Source of the DNA: Sphingobacteriaceae bacterium UBA6709 | Lineage (GTDB): Bacteria; Bacteroidota; Bacteroidia; Sphingobacteriales; Sphingobacteriaceae | Assembly: GCA_002454425.1 (NCBI GenBank) | Contig: DKIV01000037.1 | Span: 20,273 to 63,964, forward strand | Length of the DNA stretch: 43,692 nucleotides | Direction of reading: 5' to 3' | Translations under genes and position numbers: made by a program | In this document: in pieces, positions 22,057 to 31,277 of the stretch | How positions within the stretch are numbered: the stretch's first letter is position 1 | How the letters are laid out: every line of letters begins with the position of its first letter | The notes under the pieces: generated by a model | Told to the model about the DNA's origin: nothing | Database searches by the model: none | The model's input: only the letters and a program-made list of their open reading frames with translations

Positions 22057-24864
22057 ATGCAGATGAAAAAACTCTTTTTATTAGATGGTATGGCGCTTAT
22101 TTACAGAGCGCATTTCGCATTAAGTAAAAATCCAAGGTTTACCTCTGGTGGCATTAATACTTCGGCGGTCATGGGTTTTACCAATACCCTTCTTGAAGTC
22201 ATCAAAAAGGAAAACCCTACACACTTAGCGGTAGTATTCGATACAGAGGCTCCCACGGAACGACATATAGAATTTACAGACTATAAAGCACATCGCGAAG
22301 CTATGCCCGAAGATCTTGCGGCAGCTATTCCCTATGTCATGCGCCTCATTGAGGGATTTAACATTCCCGTTATAACATCCGACGGCTATGAGGCTGATGA
22401 CATCATCGGAACGCTGGCAAAAAAAGCGGAACAGGCCGGCTTCACGGTATTTTGCATGACTCCCGATAAGGATTTTGCTCAGCTGGTATCTGAAAATATT
22501 TTCATTTACAAACCTTCGCGTATGGGTAACGAGGTGGAAATTATGGGAGTTCCTGAAGTACTAGCTAAATGGGACATTGAACATGTTCACCAGGTAATAG
22601 ATATCCTTGGCCTGTGGGGCGACGCTGTCGACAATATTCCTGGTATTCCGGGTATCGGTGAAAAAACCGCCAAGACGCTCATCAAACAATATAAGTCTGT
22701 AGAGGGTATCATTGAACATGTTCATGAGCTCAAAGGAAAAATGCGCGAGAATGTACAGACCTATGCTGAACAGGGACTTATATCAAAGAAACTCGCCACC
22801 ATTCTCTTAAATGCCCCGGTGGAGCTGGATGAAGAATCATTAACGTTAACAGCTCCCGACCGTGCCAAACTAGAGCCTCTTTTTGTAGAACTTGAATTCA
22901 GAACTTTAGGACGCCGCGTATTCGGTGAAGATTTCGTCGCTGCCGGAGGCAGTTCACTTATGGCTGGGCAACAGACAGATCTCTTTGGGCAACCTGCACC
23001 GCTCAGCGTCGCCAGTCAGGAGGTTATCGCTGAAACCGAGCAGACCGCATTAAGAACAATAGATAATACGCCACATAACTATACTCTTGTTGAAGATGAG
23101 AGCGCGATGCACGAACTCTCGATGCTCCTGCAGCAACAGTCGGCCATCTGTTTCGACACAGAAACCACCGGCCTTGATGCCAATAACTGCGAGCTCGTGG
23201 GCATCTCCTTCTCTGTTACTCCCGGCAGTGGATGGTATGTTCCGGTGCCTGCTGATAAGACTACAGCTCTCAACATATGTAAAATCTTCAAACCTGTATT
23301 TGAAAATTCCAACATCAGCAAGATCGGACAAAATTTAAAGTATGATATCCTTGTCCTCAAATGGTATGACATTACCGTCGCCGGAGATTTGTTCGACACC
23401 ATGATTGCGCATTATCTGATCGATCCTGACACCCGTCATAATATGGACATCCTCGCTGAAAACTATCTCGGCTACAGCCCGGTATCCATAACCGCTCTTA
23501 TTGGTGGCAAAGGAAAAAGCCAGGGTAACATGCGAGACGTAGAACTTGAGAAAATCAAGGAGTACGCATCAGAAGACGCGGACATAACACTGCAACTTAA
23601 AGAGGTATTCGTCCCACTTCTTGAAAAAGCGGAGGCATCAGCGCTTGCTCAAAAAATCGAAAATCCTCTTATCTATGTGCTGGCCGACATGGAGCGAGAA
23701 GGGGTACGAATTGACAGCATCGGACTTGCTGAATATTCTATACAAATGGAGAAAGAAATACGTCTGATCGAAGCTTCCATTTACGAGAAGGCAGGCGTAC
23801 GCTTTAATATCGCCTCGCCAAAACAATTAGGAGAGGTGCTCTTTGACAAGCTGCAACTTGATCCGAAGGCAAAAAAAACTAAAACAGGGCAGTATCAGAC
23901 GGGCGAAGACGTGCTTCTTGCTCTTGCCCCAAAAAGTGATATCGCCAAAGATATATTGGACTTCCGTCAGCTACAGAAATTAAAATCAACATACGTTGAT
24001 GCGCTGCCGCAGCTGATAAATACCAAAACCGGCAGAATACACACCTCATATAATCAAGCAGTTGCTGCCACGGGTCGCTTAAGCTCCAACAACCCCAATC
24101 TTCAGAATATTCCTATACGTACCGATCGTGGGAAAGAAGTGCGTAAGGCATTCATCGCCAAGGACGAGAACCACCTGCTGCTATCTGCCGATTACTCGCA
24201 GATAGAGTTGCGCCTGATTGCCGAAATAAGTAAAGACCCTGCCATGATGGAGGCCTTTACCAATGATCTCGACATTCATACTGCTACCGCTGCGCGTGTT
24301 TATGGGGTAGCGATTGATGCGGTAAGCTCTGACATGCGGCGCAATGCCAAAGCTGTAAATTTTGGTATTATCTATGGGCAGTCAGCCTTCGGCCTCTCGC
24401 AAAATCTTGGTATACCAAGAAAGGAAGCCGCGGAAATTATCGAAGAATACTTCAGACAATATAGCGGCATACGTCAGTACATGAGCGATACCATGAACTT
24501 CGCCCGCGAGAATGGCTATGTAAAAACACTCATGGGACGCCGCCGATATCTACGTGATATCAACTCCGCAAATGCTACTGTAAGGGGTTTCGCCGAGCGA
24601 AATGCGATAAATGCTCCCATACAAGGTTCTGCCGCCGACTTGATAAAGATCGCCATGATAGACATACATCGCGACATACAGGAAGCTCAGCTCCAATCCC
24701 GCATGACCATGCAGGTACATGACGAACTCGTCTTCGATCTCTACAAACCCGAACTAGAGAAGATGAAAGAGATCATCTCCTTCCGCATGAAGAATGCCAT
24801 AAAAACCGAGGTTCCAATTAATATCGAAATCGGTACCGGACAGAATTGGCTCGAGGCTCATTAA
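22057..24864 (+). CDS. polA: DNA polymerase I
   Basis: A 935-residue three-domain enzyme. The 5' nuclease domain spans about 1-290 (LFLLDGMALIYRAHFA, YEADDIIGTLA, GDAVDNIPGIPGIGEKTA). The 3'-5' exonuclease domain follows (CFDTETTGL near 367, YASEDADIT near 505) and keeps its metal-binding acids, so proofreading should be active. The polymerase domain has motif A DYSQIELR near 712, motif B RRNAKAVNFGIIYG and motif C VHDELVF near 888. It fills repair gaps and removes primers; an alternative start lies two codons in (22063). Confidence 0.97.
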   Translation: MQMKKLFLLDGMALIYRAHFALSKNPRFTSGGINTSAVMGFTNTLLEVIKKENPTHLAVVFDTEAPTERHIEFTDYKAHREAMPEDLAAAIPYVMRLIEGFNIPVITSDGYEADDIIGTLAKKAEQAGFTVFCMTPDKDFAQLVSENIFIYKPSRMGNEVEIMGVPEVLAKWDIEHVHQVIDILGLWGDAVDNIPGIPGIGEKTAKTLIKQYKSVEGIIEHVHELKGKMRENVQTYAEQGLISKKLATILLNAPVELDEESLTLTAPDRAKLEPLFVELEFRTLGRRVFGEDFVAAGGSSLMAGQQTDLFGQPAPLSVASQEVIAETEQTALRTIDNTPHNYTLVEDESAMHELSMLLQQQSAICFDTETTGLDANNCELVGISFSVTPGSGWYVPVPADKTTALNICKIFKPVFENSNISKIGQNLKYDILVLKWYDITVAGDLFDTMIAHYLIDPDTRHNMDILAENYLGYSPVSITALIGGKGKSQGNMRDVELEKIKEYASEDADITLQLKEVFVPLLEKAEASALAQKIENPLIYVLADMEREGVRIDSIGLAEYSIQMEKEIRLIEASIYEKAGVRFNIASPKQLGEVLFDKLQLDPKAKKTKTGQYQTGEDVLLALAPKSDIAKDILDFRQLQKLKSTYVDALPQLINTKTGRIHTSYNQAVAATGRLSSNNPNLQNIPIRTDRGKEVRKAFIAKDENHLLLSADYSQIELRLIAEISKDPAMMEAFTNDLDIHTATAARVYGVAIDAVSSDMRRNAKAVNFGIIYGQSAFGLSQNLGIPRKEAAEIIEEYFRQYSGIRQYMSDTMNFARENGYVKTLMGRRRYLRDINSANATVRGFAERNAINAPIQGSAADLIKIAMIDIHRDIQEAQLQSRMTMQVHDELVFDLYKPELEKMKEIISFRMKNAIKTEVPINIEIGTGQNWLEAH

Positions 24865-25256
24865 GAATTTCTTTGCCGCGCGCCCCCAAAGCTAATGTTG
24901 CTTTAATCAGCACACATTACCCGAACTAAAGAGCTAACACGCGGCAAGGGGTCTCTCCTTTCTCCATGAGAAATATACACGCTACATTTACTCGGGAGTT
25001 CATCAATAGAGAGCGTTGAACTCCCGAATAAATGTGGTAAATAACCAAAGGCGCGTTACTACCGATATTCTCTGGCGCTCCCCTAACCTTAAAACTCGCC
25101 AACACCAAACAAGGCTTCCGCCGACTTTGTTTGTAAAAATATCAATACCTTAAAATGGCTTTCTATTAATCAAAAAAACCGTTTAATTAACGCTTTTAAA
25201 TTCTTTAACGATATATTATTTCCTAAATTAACCGCTCCAAATAAACATTAAAAATT
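24865..25256. other. Gene-free region between polA and glgA
   Basis: This 392-base region has no plausible ORF. It contains the imperfect inverted repeat at 24982-25037 and becomes very AT-rich in the last 130 bases, where the glgA promoter must lie. No exact TAnnTTTG box was seen. Confidence 0.6.
24982..25037. repeat. Long imperfect inverted repeat after polA
   Basis: Two 21-base arms (24982-25002 and 25017-25037, core cgggagttca / tgaactcccg) pair with two non-Watson-Crick positions around a 14-base loop. There is no U-run on either side, so it is not a standard terminator, though it may protect the polA 3' end. Confidence 0.7.
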
Positions 25257-26681
25257 ATGAATGTAATCCACATTAGCGCGGAATGTTATCCGGTAGCCAA
25301 AGTTGGAGGATTAGGTGATGTTGTTGGAGCTCTTCCAAAATATCAGCAGGCAGAAGGAATTATGTCGATGGTAGTAATGCCCTATTACGACCGTCCCTTT
25401 ATTCACGAACACACCCTTACCTTAGTCTTTGAATCCCAGTTACGCATGGGGCCTATGCTCCTGCCCTTTCAGGTATTCAAAGAAGAGCATGACACACTTG
25501 GATTTCCCCTGCACTTTGTACGAATTCCGGGACTGCTTGACCGTCCCGCAGTCTACTCGTATTCAGATGAGACAGAACAATTTGTCGCCTTTCAGTTGGC
25601 GGTTCTCGAATGGATAAGTCAGTTCAATAGCAAGCCTGATATTATTCATTGCCATGACCATCATACGGGCTTGATTCCTTTTCTGGTAAATCACTCTGCC
25701 AGATACACGCACTTGAAGAATATTCCTACGGTATTCACTATCCACAACGCTGAATATCAGGGCTGGATAGACTGGAGCAAGTTTAATTACCTTCCAGAAG
25801 TAGATCCTACAAAATTGGGACTGCTCGATTGGAACGGGTGTATCAATTCCCTCGCCGCGGCTGTAAAATGCTGCTGGCGCTATACTACGGTATCGCCAAG
25901 CTATCTCGAGGAACTGCTTGTTAATGCGAACGGACTACAGGACCTATTTCGGATGGAACAAGGTAAGGGCCATGGCATCATCAATGGAATAGATACCGAA
26001 ATCTGGAATCCTCAAAAAGACGAAATGATCCCCTTCCATTACAATCCTGAGAATATTAACAAAGGAAAGGTTGCCAATAAAAAGGAACTGTGTAAAGAAT
26101 TCGGATTCACTCAATCGCGTCCGCTCATCGCCTTCATCGGACGCCTTGTAGGCGAAAAAGGAGCCGATCTGCTCAGCGCGGCAATACACATCATATTCAC
26201 AGAGCTGAAACTTAAAGCCAATATCCTTATCCTGGGATCTGGCGAGAAAAATATTGAGGAGTCTCTCACTGAGCTAAAAGCGAATTTTCCCAAAGAGTAT
26301 CATAGCTTTATTGGTTATGACGAGAGCTTATCCCACAGAATTTATGCGGGAGCAGATTTCATACTCATGCCCTCCCGTGTAGAACCTTGTGGCTTAAATC
26401 AGCTATACGCCATGCGTTATGGAACAATACCCATCGTAAGAAATACCGGAGGCTTAAAAGATACGGTTCTCGACATCAGCGAAGACGAAGGATACGGCGT
26501 TAAATTCGACCATGAAAGCCCTGCAGCTATAGCAGATGCATTAGCCCGCGCAGTTGAACTTTGTGCGAACACAACTCAATCAAGATTGTTAAAGAAAAAG
26601 ATAATGGGCCTTGATTTCTCCTGGAACCGATCCGCCCGTCAGTATATTAGTTTATATAAAGACCTAAATAATTACGCATGA
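25257..26681 (+). CDS. glgA: Glycogen synthase (ADP-glucose dependent)
   Basis: The 474-residue GT5 enzyme extends alpha-1,4-glucan from ADP-glucose. The substrate-binding KVGGLGDVVGALP is at residues 15-27, HCHDHHTGLIPF and FTIHNAEYQG are in the N-terminal lobe, and SRVEPCGLNQLYAMRYG plus GGLKDTV are in the C-terminal lobe. Its stop overlaps the start of glgC by 4 bases (ATGA), so the two glycogen enzymes are translated together in stoichiometric fashion. Confidence 0.95.
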   Translation: MNVIHISAECYPVAKVGGLGDVVGALPKYQQAEGIMSMVVMPYYDRPFIHEHTLTLVFESQLRMGPMLLPFQVFKEEHDTLGFPLHFVRIPGLLDRPAVYSYSDETEQFVAFQLAVLEWISQFNSKPDIIHCHDHHTGLIPFLVNHSARYTHLKNIPTVFTIHNAEYQGWIDWSKFNYLPEVDPTKLGLLDWNGCINSLAAAVKCCWRYTTVSPSYLEELLVNANGLQDLFRMEQGKGHGIINGIDTEIWNPQKDEMIPFHYNPENINKGKVANKKELCKEFGFTQSRPLIAFIGRLVGEKGADLLSAAIHIIFTELKLKANILILGSGEKNIEESLTELKANFPKEYHSFIGYDESLSHRIYAGADFILMPSRVEPCGLNQLYAMRYGTIPIVRNTGGLKDTVLDISEDEGYGVKFDHESPAAIADALARAVELCANTTQSRLLKKKIMGLDFSWNRSARQYISLYKDLNNYA

Positions 26682-27943
26682 TGTCGAATGTAATCTCGGT
26701 AGTTTTAGGAGGAGGACAAGGTACACGTCTTCATCCGCTTACAGCTACCCGCTCAAAGCCTGCTGTGCCAATTGCCAGTAAATATAGACTGGTAGATATT
26801 CCCATTTCAAACTGCCTCAATTCTGGGATTGACCGCATATTTGTATTAACGCAATTCAACTCTGCGTCTTTAAACAAACACATAAAAAACACATACCATT
26901 TCAGCTTTTTCAGCGATGGTTTTGTAGATATCCTTGCTGCGGAACAAACGCCTAGTAATAGTGGCTGGTTTCAGGGCACTGCCGATGCTGTACGCCAATG
27001 CTTGCACCATATTGCACCTTTTGATTTCGACTATATCCTCATTCTTTCCGGTGATCAGCTGTATCAGATGGACTTCAATGAGATGATATCCAAACATGTG
27101 GAAAGCAATGCGGAAATTACCGTTGCCACAATTCCCGTTACCGCGAAGGAAGCGTCAGCGTTTGGCATCATGAAGTCGGATGAAAACAAGAACATTACCT
27201 CCTTTATTGAAAAGCCTAAAACAGGAATTGAAGAGTGGGCATCAGAGGTAAGTCCCGCAATGAAAGCCAAAGGTCGACTGTATCAGGCATCTATGGGAAT
27301 TTACGTCTTTAACCGCAGTACCCTGCTTGATACCCTTACCAATTTCCCTCATACAGACTTCGGCAAAGAGATCATCCCTGAGGCCATTAAAAGCAGAAAG
27401 GTAATTACCTATGACTATGATGGCTACTGGACAGATATAGGAACCATTCCGTCTTTCTTTGAGGCTAACATTGAACTGACAGACAATATCCCTCAGTTCA
27501 ATCTCTTCGACAATGAAAAAAGCATATACACCAGAGCTCGCATGCTGCCTCCATCAAAAGTACAGGGCACAACATTGGAGAAAACAGTCATTGCTGAAGG
27601 TTGTATCATTGAAGCAAGCCGCATTGAGCGCGCGGTTATTGGAATCAGAACAAGAATAGGAAAAGGCACTACAATAGAGTGCAGTTATATTATGGGATCT
27701 GACTATTACCAAACGCTGGAACAAATAGACAAAGCTAAAAAGACCGGCGATCCTATTATGGGAGTAGGTGAGCGTTGCTACATCAAGAACGCGATCCTCG
27801 ACAAGAACTGCTCCATAGGAAATGATGTTCGCATCAACGGCGGCACTCATTTACAGGACGGCGATTATCCCTTATATACCGTTGTTGAAGGTATTGTCGT
27901 TATCAAAAAATCGGCAGTAATCCCGAACGGAACTGTCATATAA
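26678..27943 (+). CDS. glgC: Glucose-1-phosphate adenylyltransferase
   Basis: The 421-residue protein makes ADP-glucose from glucose-1-phosphate and ATP. The nucleotidyltransferase motif is GGGQGTRLHPLTATRSKPAVP near residue 11 and YRLVDIPISNC follows. LYQMDFNEM, IEKP and DIGT are at their usual positions, and the C-terminal part is a left-handed beta-helix (VIGIRTRIGKGTTIECSYIMG). It supplies the substrate for GlgA encoded just before it. A second start one codon on is possible. Confidence 0.95.
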   Translation: MMSNVISVVLGGGQGTRLHPLTATRSKPAVPIASKYRLVDIPISNCLNSGIDRIFVLTQFNSASLNKHIKNTYHFSFFSDGFVDILAAEQTPSNSGWFQGTADAVRQCLHHIAPFDFDYILILSGDQLYQMDFNEMISKHVESNAEITVATIPVTAKEASAFGIMKSDENKNITSFIEKPKTGIEEWASEVSPAMKAKGRLYQASMGIYVFNRSTLLDTLTNFPHTDFGKEIIPEAIKSRKVITYDYDGYWTDIGTIPSFFEANIELTDNIPQFNLFDNEKSIYTRARMLPPSKVQGTTLEKTVIAEGCIIEASRIERAVIGIRTRIGKGTTIECSYIMGSDYYQTLEQIDKAKKTGDPIMGVGERCYIKNAILDKNCSIGNDVRINGGTHLQDGDYPLYTVVEGIVVIKKSAVIPNGTVI

Positions 27944-27952
27944 TCATTATCG

Positions 27953-28005
27953 TCATAAACAAGAAAGGGTGACCGCGTTAGGCGGTCACCCTTTCTTGTT
28001 TATGA
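27953..28005. terminator. Bidirectional terminator between glgC and the UPF0173 gene
   Basis: A perfect 24-bp stem (27953-27976 / 27982-28005) with a 5-base loop. The GC-rich core (gggtgaccgc) is flanked by A/T-rich feet giving U-rich ends on both strands, as expected between convergent genes. Confidence 0.9.
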
Positions 28006-28019
28006 TCTAAGACTTTTAG

Positions 28020-28706
28020 CTACACAAAAAATTCCTGACTTGCGCCTATCTCTATCAGATTAAGCTTCACACCAGCCGTCGCAAACTTCTCAATAGCCGC
28101 TTCTTTATCGATTTTTATAAAGCCAAACGTATCGTAGTGCATTCCAATAACGGTATTGGTGTTTACAAACTTCGAAGCAATTACAGCATCATCCACGCCC
28201 ATGGTAAAATTATCCCCCAGAGGTAGAAATGCAAGATCTACAGCATATAGTTCGCCGGTAAGCTTCATTTCATAAGTTAAGGCGGTATCGCCCGCATAAT
28301 AAATAGTCTTACTTCCGGCCGTGATGATAAATCCTGCCGCGGTGCCGGCATAGGTGCCGTCGGGCAATGAATTGGAATGTGCGGCATACACCATCTTCAC
28401 CTTACCGAAGTCAAAATTCCAGCTACCGCCGAGGTTCATCGGATGAGCAGCAGTGATCCCCCGCTTCGACAACCAATCAACAATTTCAAAGGAAGCCACC
28501 ACCGTAGCTCCGGTTCTGGAAGCAATAGGCACTAAATCCGCGGTATGATCCGCATGCCCATGCGACACTAAAATATAGTCAGCCTCAATATCATCAGCAT
28601 TGATATCTTTTGCCAATTCATTAGGCGTAATAAAAGGATCAAATAAAATCTTCTTTCCCTGTAACTCTATCAGAAAACAGGATTGTCCGTAATATGTTAC
28701 TTTCAT
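28020..28706 (-). CDS. UPF0173 metal-dependent hydrolase, beta-lactamase fold
   Basis: A 228-residue UlaG-like metallo-beta-lactamase-fold protein. It starts MKVTYYGQSCFLIE and has the metal motif SHGHADHTAD, the second-shell GDTALTYEM and a late histidine in GMHYDTFGFI. The substrate is unknown; relatives open lactones or cleave phosphodiesters. The frame extends 23 codons further upstream, but the start at 28706 matches the family. It begins 31 bases after ebfC on the same strand, suggesting one operon. Confidence 0.9.
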   Translation of the reverse strand: MKVTYYGQSCFLIELQGKKILFDPFITPNELAKDINADDIEADYILVSHGHADHTADLVPIASRTGATVVASFEIVDWLSKRGITAAHPMNLGGSWNFDFGKVKMVYAAHSNSLPDGTYAGTAAGFIITAGSKTIYYAGDTALTYEMKLTGELYAVDLAFLPLGDNFTMGVDDAVIASKFVNTNTVIGMHYDTFGFIKIDKEAAIEKFATAGVKLNLIEIGASQEFFV

Positions 28707-28737
28707 CTCAAAATTATTGATGTAAAACTTTCTGAAA

Positions 28738-29049
28738 CTACTGTCCGCCGCCAAATAGATTGCCCAAACCACCAAACATACTTTGGCTCATGGCTTGCAT
28801 TTCTGATTGATGCACATTCTCTGCCTGATCCAAAGCTTTATTCACTGCCAATGCCAGAAGCTCCTCAAGCTCTTCCTTATCGGCATCTTTCAAAAACACC
28901 TCATCAATCTCAATAGATTTGATATGCTTGTTGCCGGTAGCGCTAACCTTTATCTTACCGCCCTCCGCTTCACCATGAACCGTTATGGCATCAAGCCGTT
29001 TTTTTATCTCTTCAGCTTGTTGCTGAACTTGCATAAGTTTATCAAACAT
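28738..29049 (-). CDS. ebfC: YbaB/EbfC nucleoid-associated protein
   Basis: The 103-residue protein matches EbfC: MFDKLMQVQQQAEEIKKRL, then a central beta-sheet (GGKIKVSATGNKHIKSIEID) and a helical C-terminus ending in a glycine-rich tail. It binds DNA as a dimer and shapes the nucleoid. The start at 29049 is preferred over one 11 codons upstream. The usual neighbours dnaX and recR are not here. Confidence 0.92.
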   Translation of the reverse strand: MFDKLMQVQQQAEEIKKRLDAITVHGEAEGGKIKVSATGNKHIKSIEIDEVFLKDADKEELEELLALAVNKALDQAENVHQSEMQAMSQSMFGGLGNLFGGGQ

Positions 29050-29190
29050 CTCTTTTAACTTTATATAAATGATCCTGAGCACACAAAGCCAACACTAAAC
29101 AGTGTATAGCGATGCTGAATACCCAACAGGCGTTGAAGGTACATTAATACCTTCATGCAACAAATCTGAAATGATAACGGTTTTGTAAGA

Positions 29191-29574
29191 TTATAGAATT
29201 GTGTCTTTGAGAATATCCGGACTTAAGGGTTTACAAATAAAACCCTTCACGGTAGAAAACTCTTCCGAGCGCAGCCTGTCCTTTTCATCAACCGAGGAAC
29301 TGACGATGAATATTTTTATGTCTTTACTTAACAGATCCTTCACCTTCTGATATTCTTCAAGGAATGTCCACCCGTCCATTATCGGCATATTCAGATCCAG
29401 CAAAATCACTTCGGGCAAATCCTCGCTATTCTTTGCATGTACTTGCAGGAAATCCAGCGCCGAAGGGGCATCCATGAAGCTAGAATATTCATCGAAAATC
29501 TGATTTTTAGAAATCAGAATTTGCGCTATTCGTTGGTGAATGGGATCGTCGTCAATAATGAAAACTTTACTCAT
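29191..29574 (-). CDS. Single-domain response regulator (CheY-like)
   Basis: The 127-residue protein is a complete receiver domain with nothing attached: acid triad D8-D10 region (IIDDDP), phospho-acceptor D60 (ILLDLNMP), Ser in VSSS and Lys in CKPLSPD. It probably shuttles phosphate or acts by protein contact. No kinase gene is adjacent. The start at 29574 is chosen because the MSKVFIIDDD opening is typical and the upstream extension is not. Confidence 0.9.
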   Translation of the reverse strand: MSKVFIIDDDPIHQRIAQILISKNQIFDEYSSFMDAPSALDFLQVHAKNSEDLPEVILLDLNMPIMDGWTFLEEYQKVKDLLSKDIKIFIVSSSVDEKDRLRSEEFSTVKGFICKPLSPDILKDTIL

Positions 29575-29817
29575 GGCTGTTGTTTGAAGTATATCTCTGT
29601 GTGCATCGAATAAGAAACGATCAGCAAACCATATCAGCCCTTTTAAAGAATACAATATGTTAAACGTTGCTGCCGCCCCATGAAGTTAGGAAATTTTTTC
29701 ATCACCCACATTTCATGGTGTAAATATTTAAACGTTCGTTATACCCGTTTTGTTACCGGAACATCAATATATTCCATCAACCAGACAAATGATATACCGA
29801 ACAACCTTATTTAAGCC

Positions 29818-31020
29818 TTAGTCGTCTGATGAGTCGCCACCGCCAGTATATGCTCCCTTACGAACCACGGGCATCCCCACCATTTTATATAGCTCGTCAA
29901 GTTGCAGCAGACTGCCATTTGTAAGATTACCCAATAAAACGATCGTGCGATCCTCTGTAAGATCACGAAGATAGATATGTCTGAAACCATGCCACCATCC
30001 TGTGTGGTATACCACCTGGTGGCCATTGCCTGTAAATGTACGCCATCCATATCCGTAGTTAAAATGACCCCTAACCATTGGATTATGTGGCGCGTACGCG
30101 GAGTCTTGCCACGCCTTAGAGATGAGTTTATTCTGACGCATACAGCGGTCAAAAATAAATAAATCCTGCACGGTACTATACACTCCCTTATCACCTACCG
30201 GACCATCAAGAAAATTTTGCACTACCGAGTAGCGCCACGTGCGGTCATGTCCGACAACATCAACGGGAATCTTATCGTATTCAGATTTTGAATACACCGC
30301 GGTATTCTTCATTCCACACGGATTGAAAATATTCTCCTTCATAAACTGAGAGTACCTCATGCCCGACACCTTCTCAATAATGGCTCCCAAAATCATAAAG
30401 TTGGAGTTGTTATAATGGAACACAAAGTCGGCCTTTGTATATACCGAAGGATGGTGCTCCTCAATGAGCTGCATTACATCTGCATTAGAGATACCCTTAC
30501 GCTCGTCCTTGTGCTCTGCCTTCCATATCCGATCAACGAAGTACACGTAATTCATCAAGCCCGACCTATGTGAAAGGAGCATCTTTATAGTAATACCCGG
30601 ATAAGGGAACTTGGGGAAAAAATCGTTAACCGTCTGGTCGAGCTTCAGCTTTCCGCGCTCAGCTAACATCAGAATTGCCGTAGCTGTCATAGGCTTTGTA
30701 ACAGAGGCAAGCTCAAACTTTGAGTTAATCTTCAGGCTATCACGATGAAGATAATCCGCCCAACCGAAAGTATTCTGGTAAACGATCTTTCCGTTTTTTG
30801 CTACAAGCACATTCCCGTTAAAGTTCTTCTTCGCATGAAGGTTCTTCATAAACGCGTCAATCTGCTTATCCGCTTTCGCCGCATCGTATGAAAGATCCAC
30901 CTTCACCGGTTTTTCTTTCTCACTATCTGTAGGCGACTTGGCCTTGTCAGAAGAACAGGAACAAGAGGATGCTAAGGAAGAGAGAAACACAAGTACTGGA
31001 ATGCAGGAACGAAAGATCAT
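29818..31020 (-). CDS. Exported serine hydrolase, class C beta-lactamase / DD-peptidase fold
   Basis: A 400-residue protein with a hydrophobic signal ending in a Cys-rich stretch (ASSCSCSS), so it is likely lipidated. The catalytic set is complete: S106-VTK109, Y203-NN205 and H339-TG. The family includes D-Ala-D-Ala carboxypeptidases, esterases and aminopeptidases, and motifs do not decide among them. A GTG lies two codons upstream of the ATG used. It is monocistronic and divergent from fumC. No sign that it is a resistance enzyme. Confidence 0.88.
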   Translation of the reverse strand: MIFRSCIPVLVFLSSLASSCSCSSDKAKSPTDSEKEKPVKVDLSYDAAKADKQIDAFMKNLHAKKNFNGNVLVAKNGKIVYQNTFGWADYLHRDSLKINSKFELASVTKPMTATAILMLAERGKLKLDQTVNDFFPKFPYPGITIKMLLSHRSGLMNYVYFVDRIWKAEHKDERKGISNADVMQLIEEHHPSVYTKADFVFHYNNSNFMILGAIIEKVSGMRYSQFMKENIFNPCGMKNTAVYSKSEYDKIPVDVVGHDRTWRYSVVQNFLDGPVGDKGVYSTVQDLFIFDRCMRQNKLISKAWQDSAYAPHNPMVRGHFNYGYGWRTFTGNGHQVVYHTGWWHGFRHIYLRDLTEDRTIVLLGNLTNGSLLQLDELYKMVGMPVVRKGAYTGGGDSSDD

Positions 31021-31246
31021 TATCACGTATATATTTTAAAGTTCGCTAATATCGATTTACAAGATTGAAAACACAAGGGTTCAGCTCCGCTAAATGCAAT
31101 GAAATGTAAAATACCCTTAAATAAAAACTTCCCGGGGAGTCTATTAACAGCATTTACTGCCATAACATTACTAAAATATGCCCAATACCCATCTTTGAGC
31201 AATGTCAACTTTACAAAAAGCCTGAAGTATTATAACGCTAATTGTA

Positions 31247-31254
31247 TAAGTTTG
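31247..31254 (+). promoter_or_regulatory. -7 box of fumC
   Basis: TAAGTTTG matches TAnnTTTG and lies 23 bases before the ATG. The -33 element is unclear. Confidence 0.4.
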
Positions 31255-31277
31255 TGAGATACGAATCCTAAAGAAAT

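Noticed and set aside
29818..31020. Beta-lactam resistance gene
   Set aside because: The SxxK, YxN and HTG motifs fit the broad serine hydrolase family; nothing in sequence or context supports resistance.
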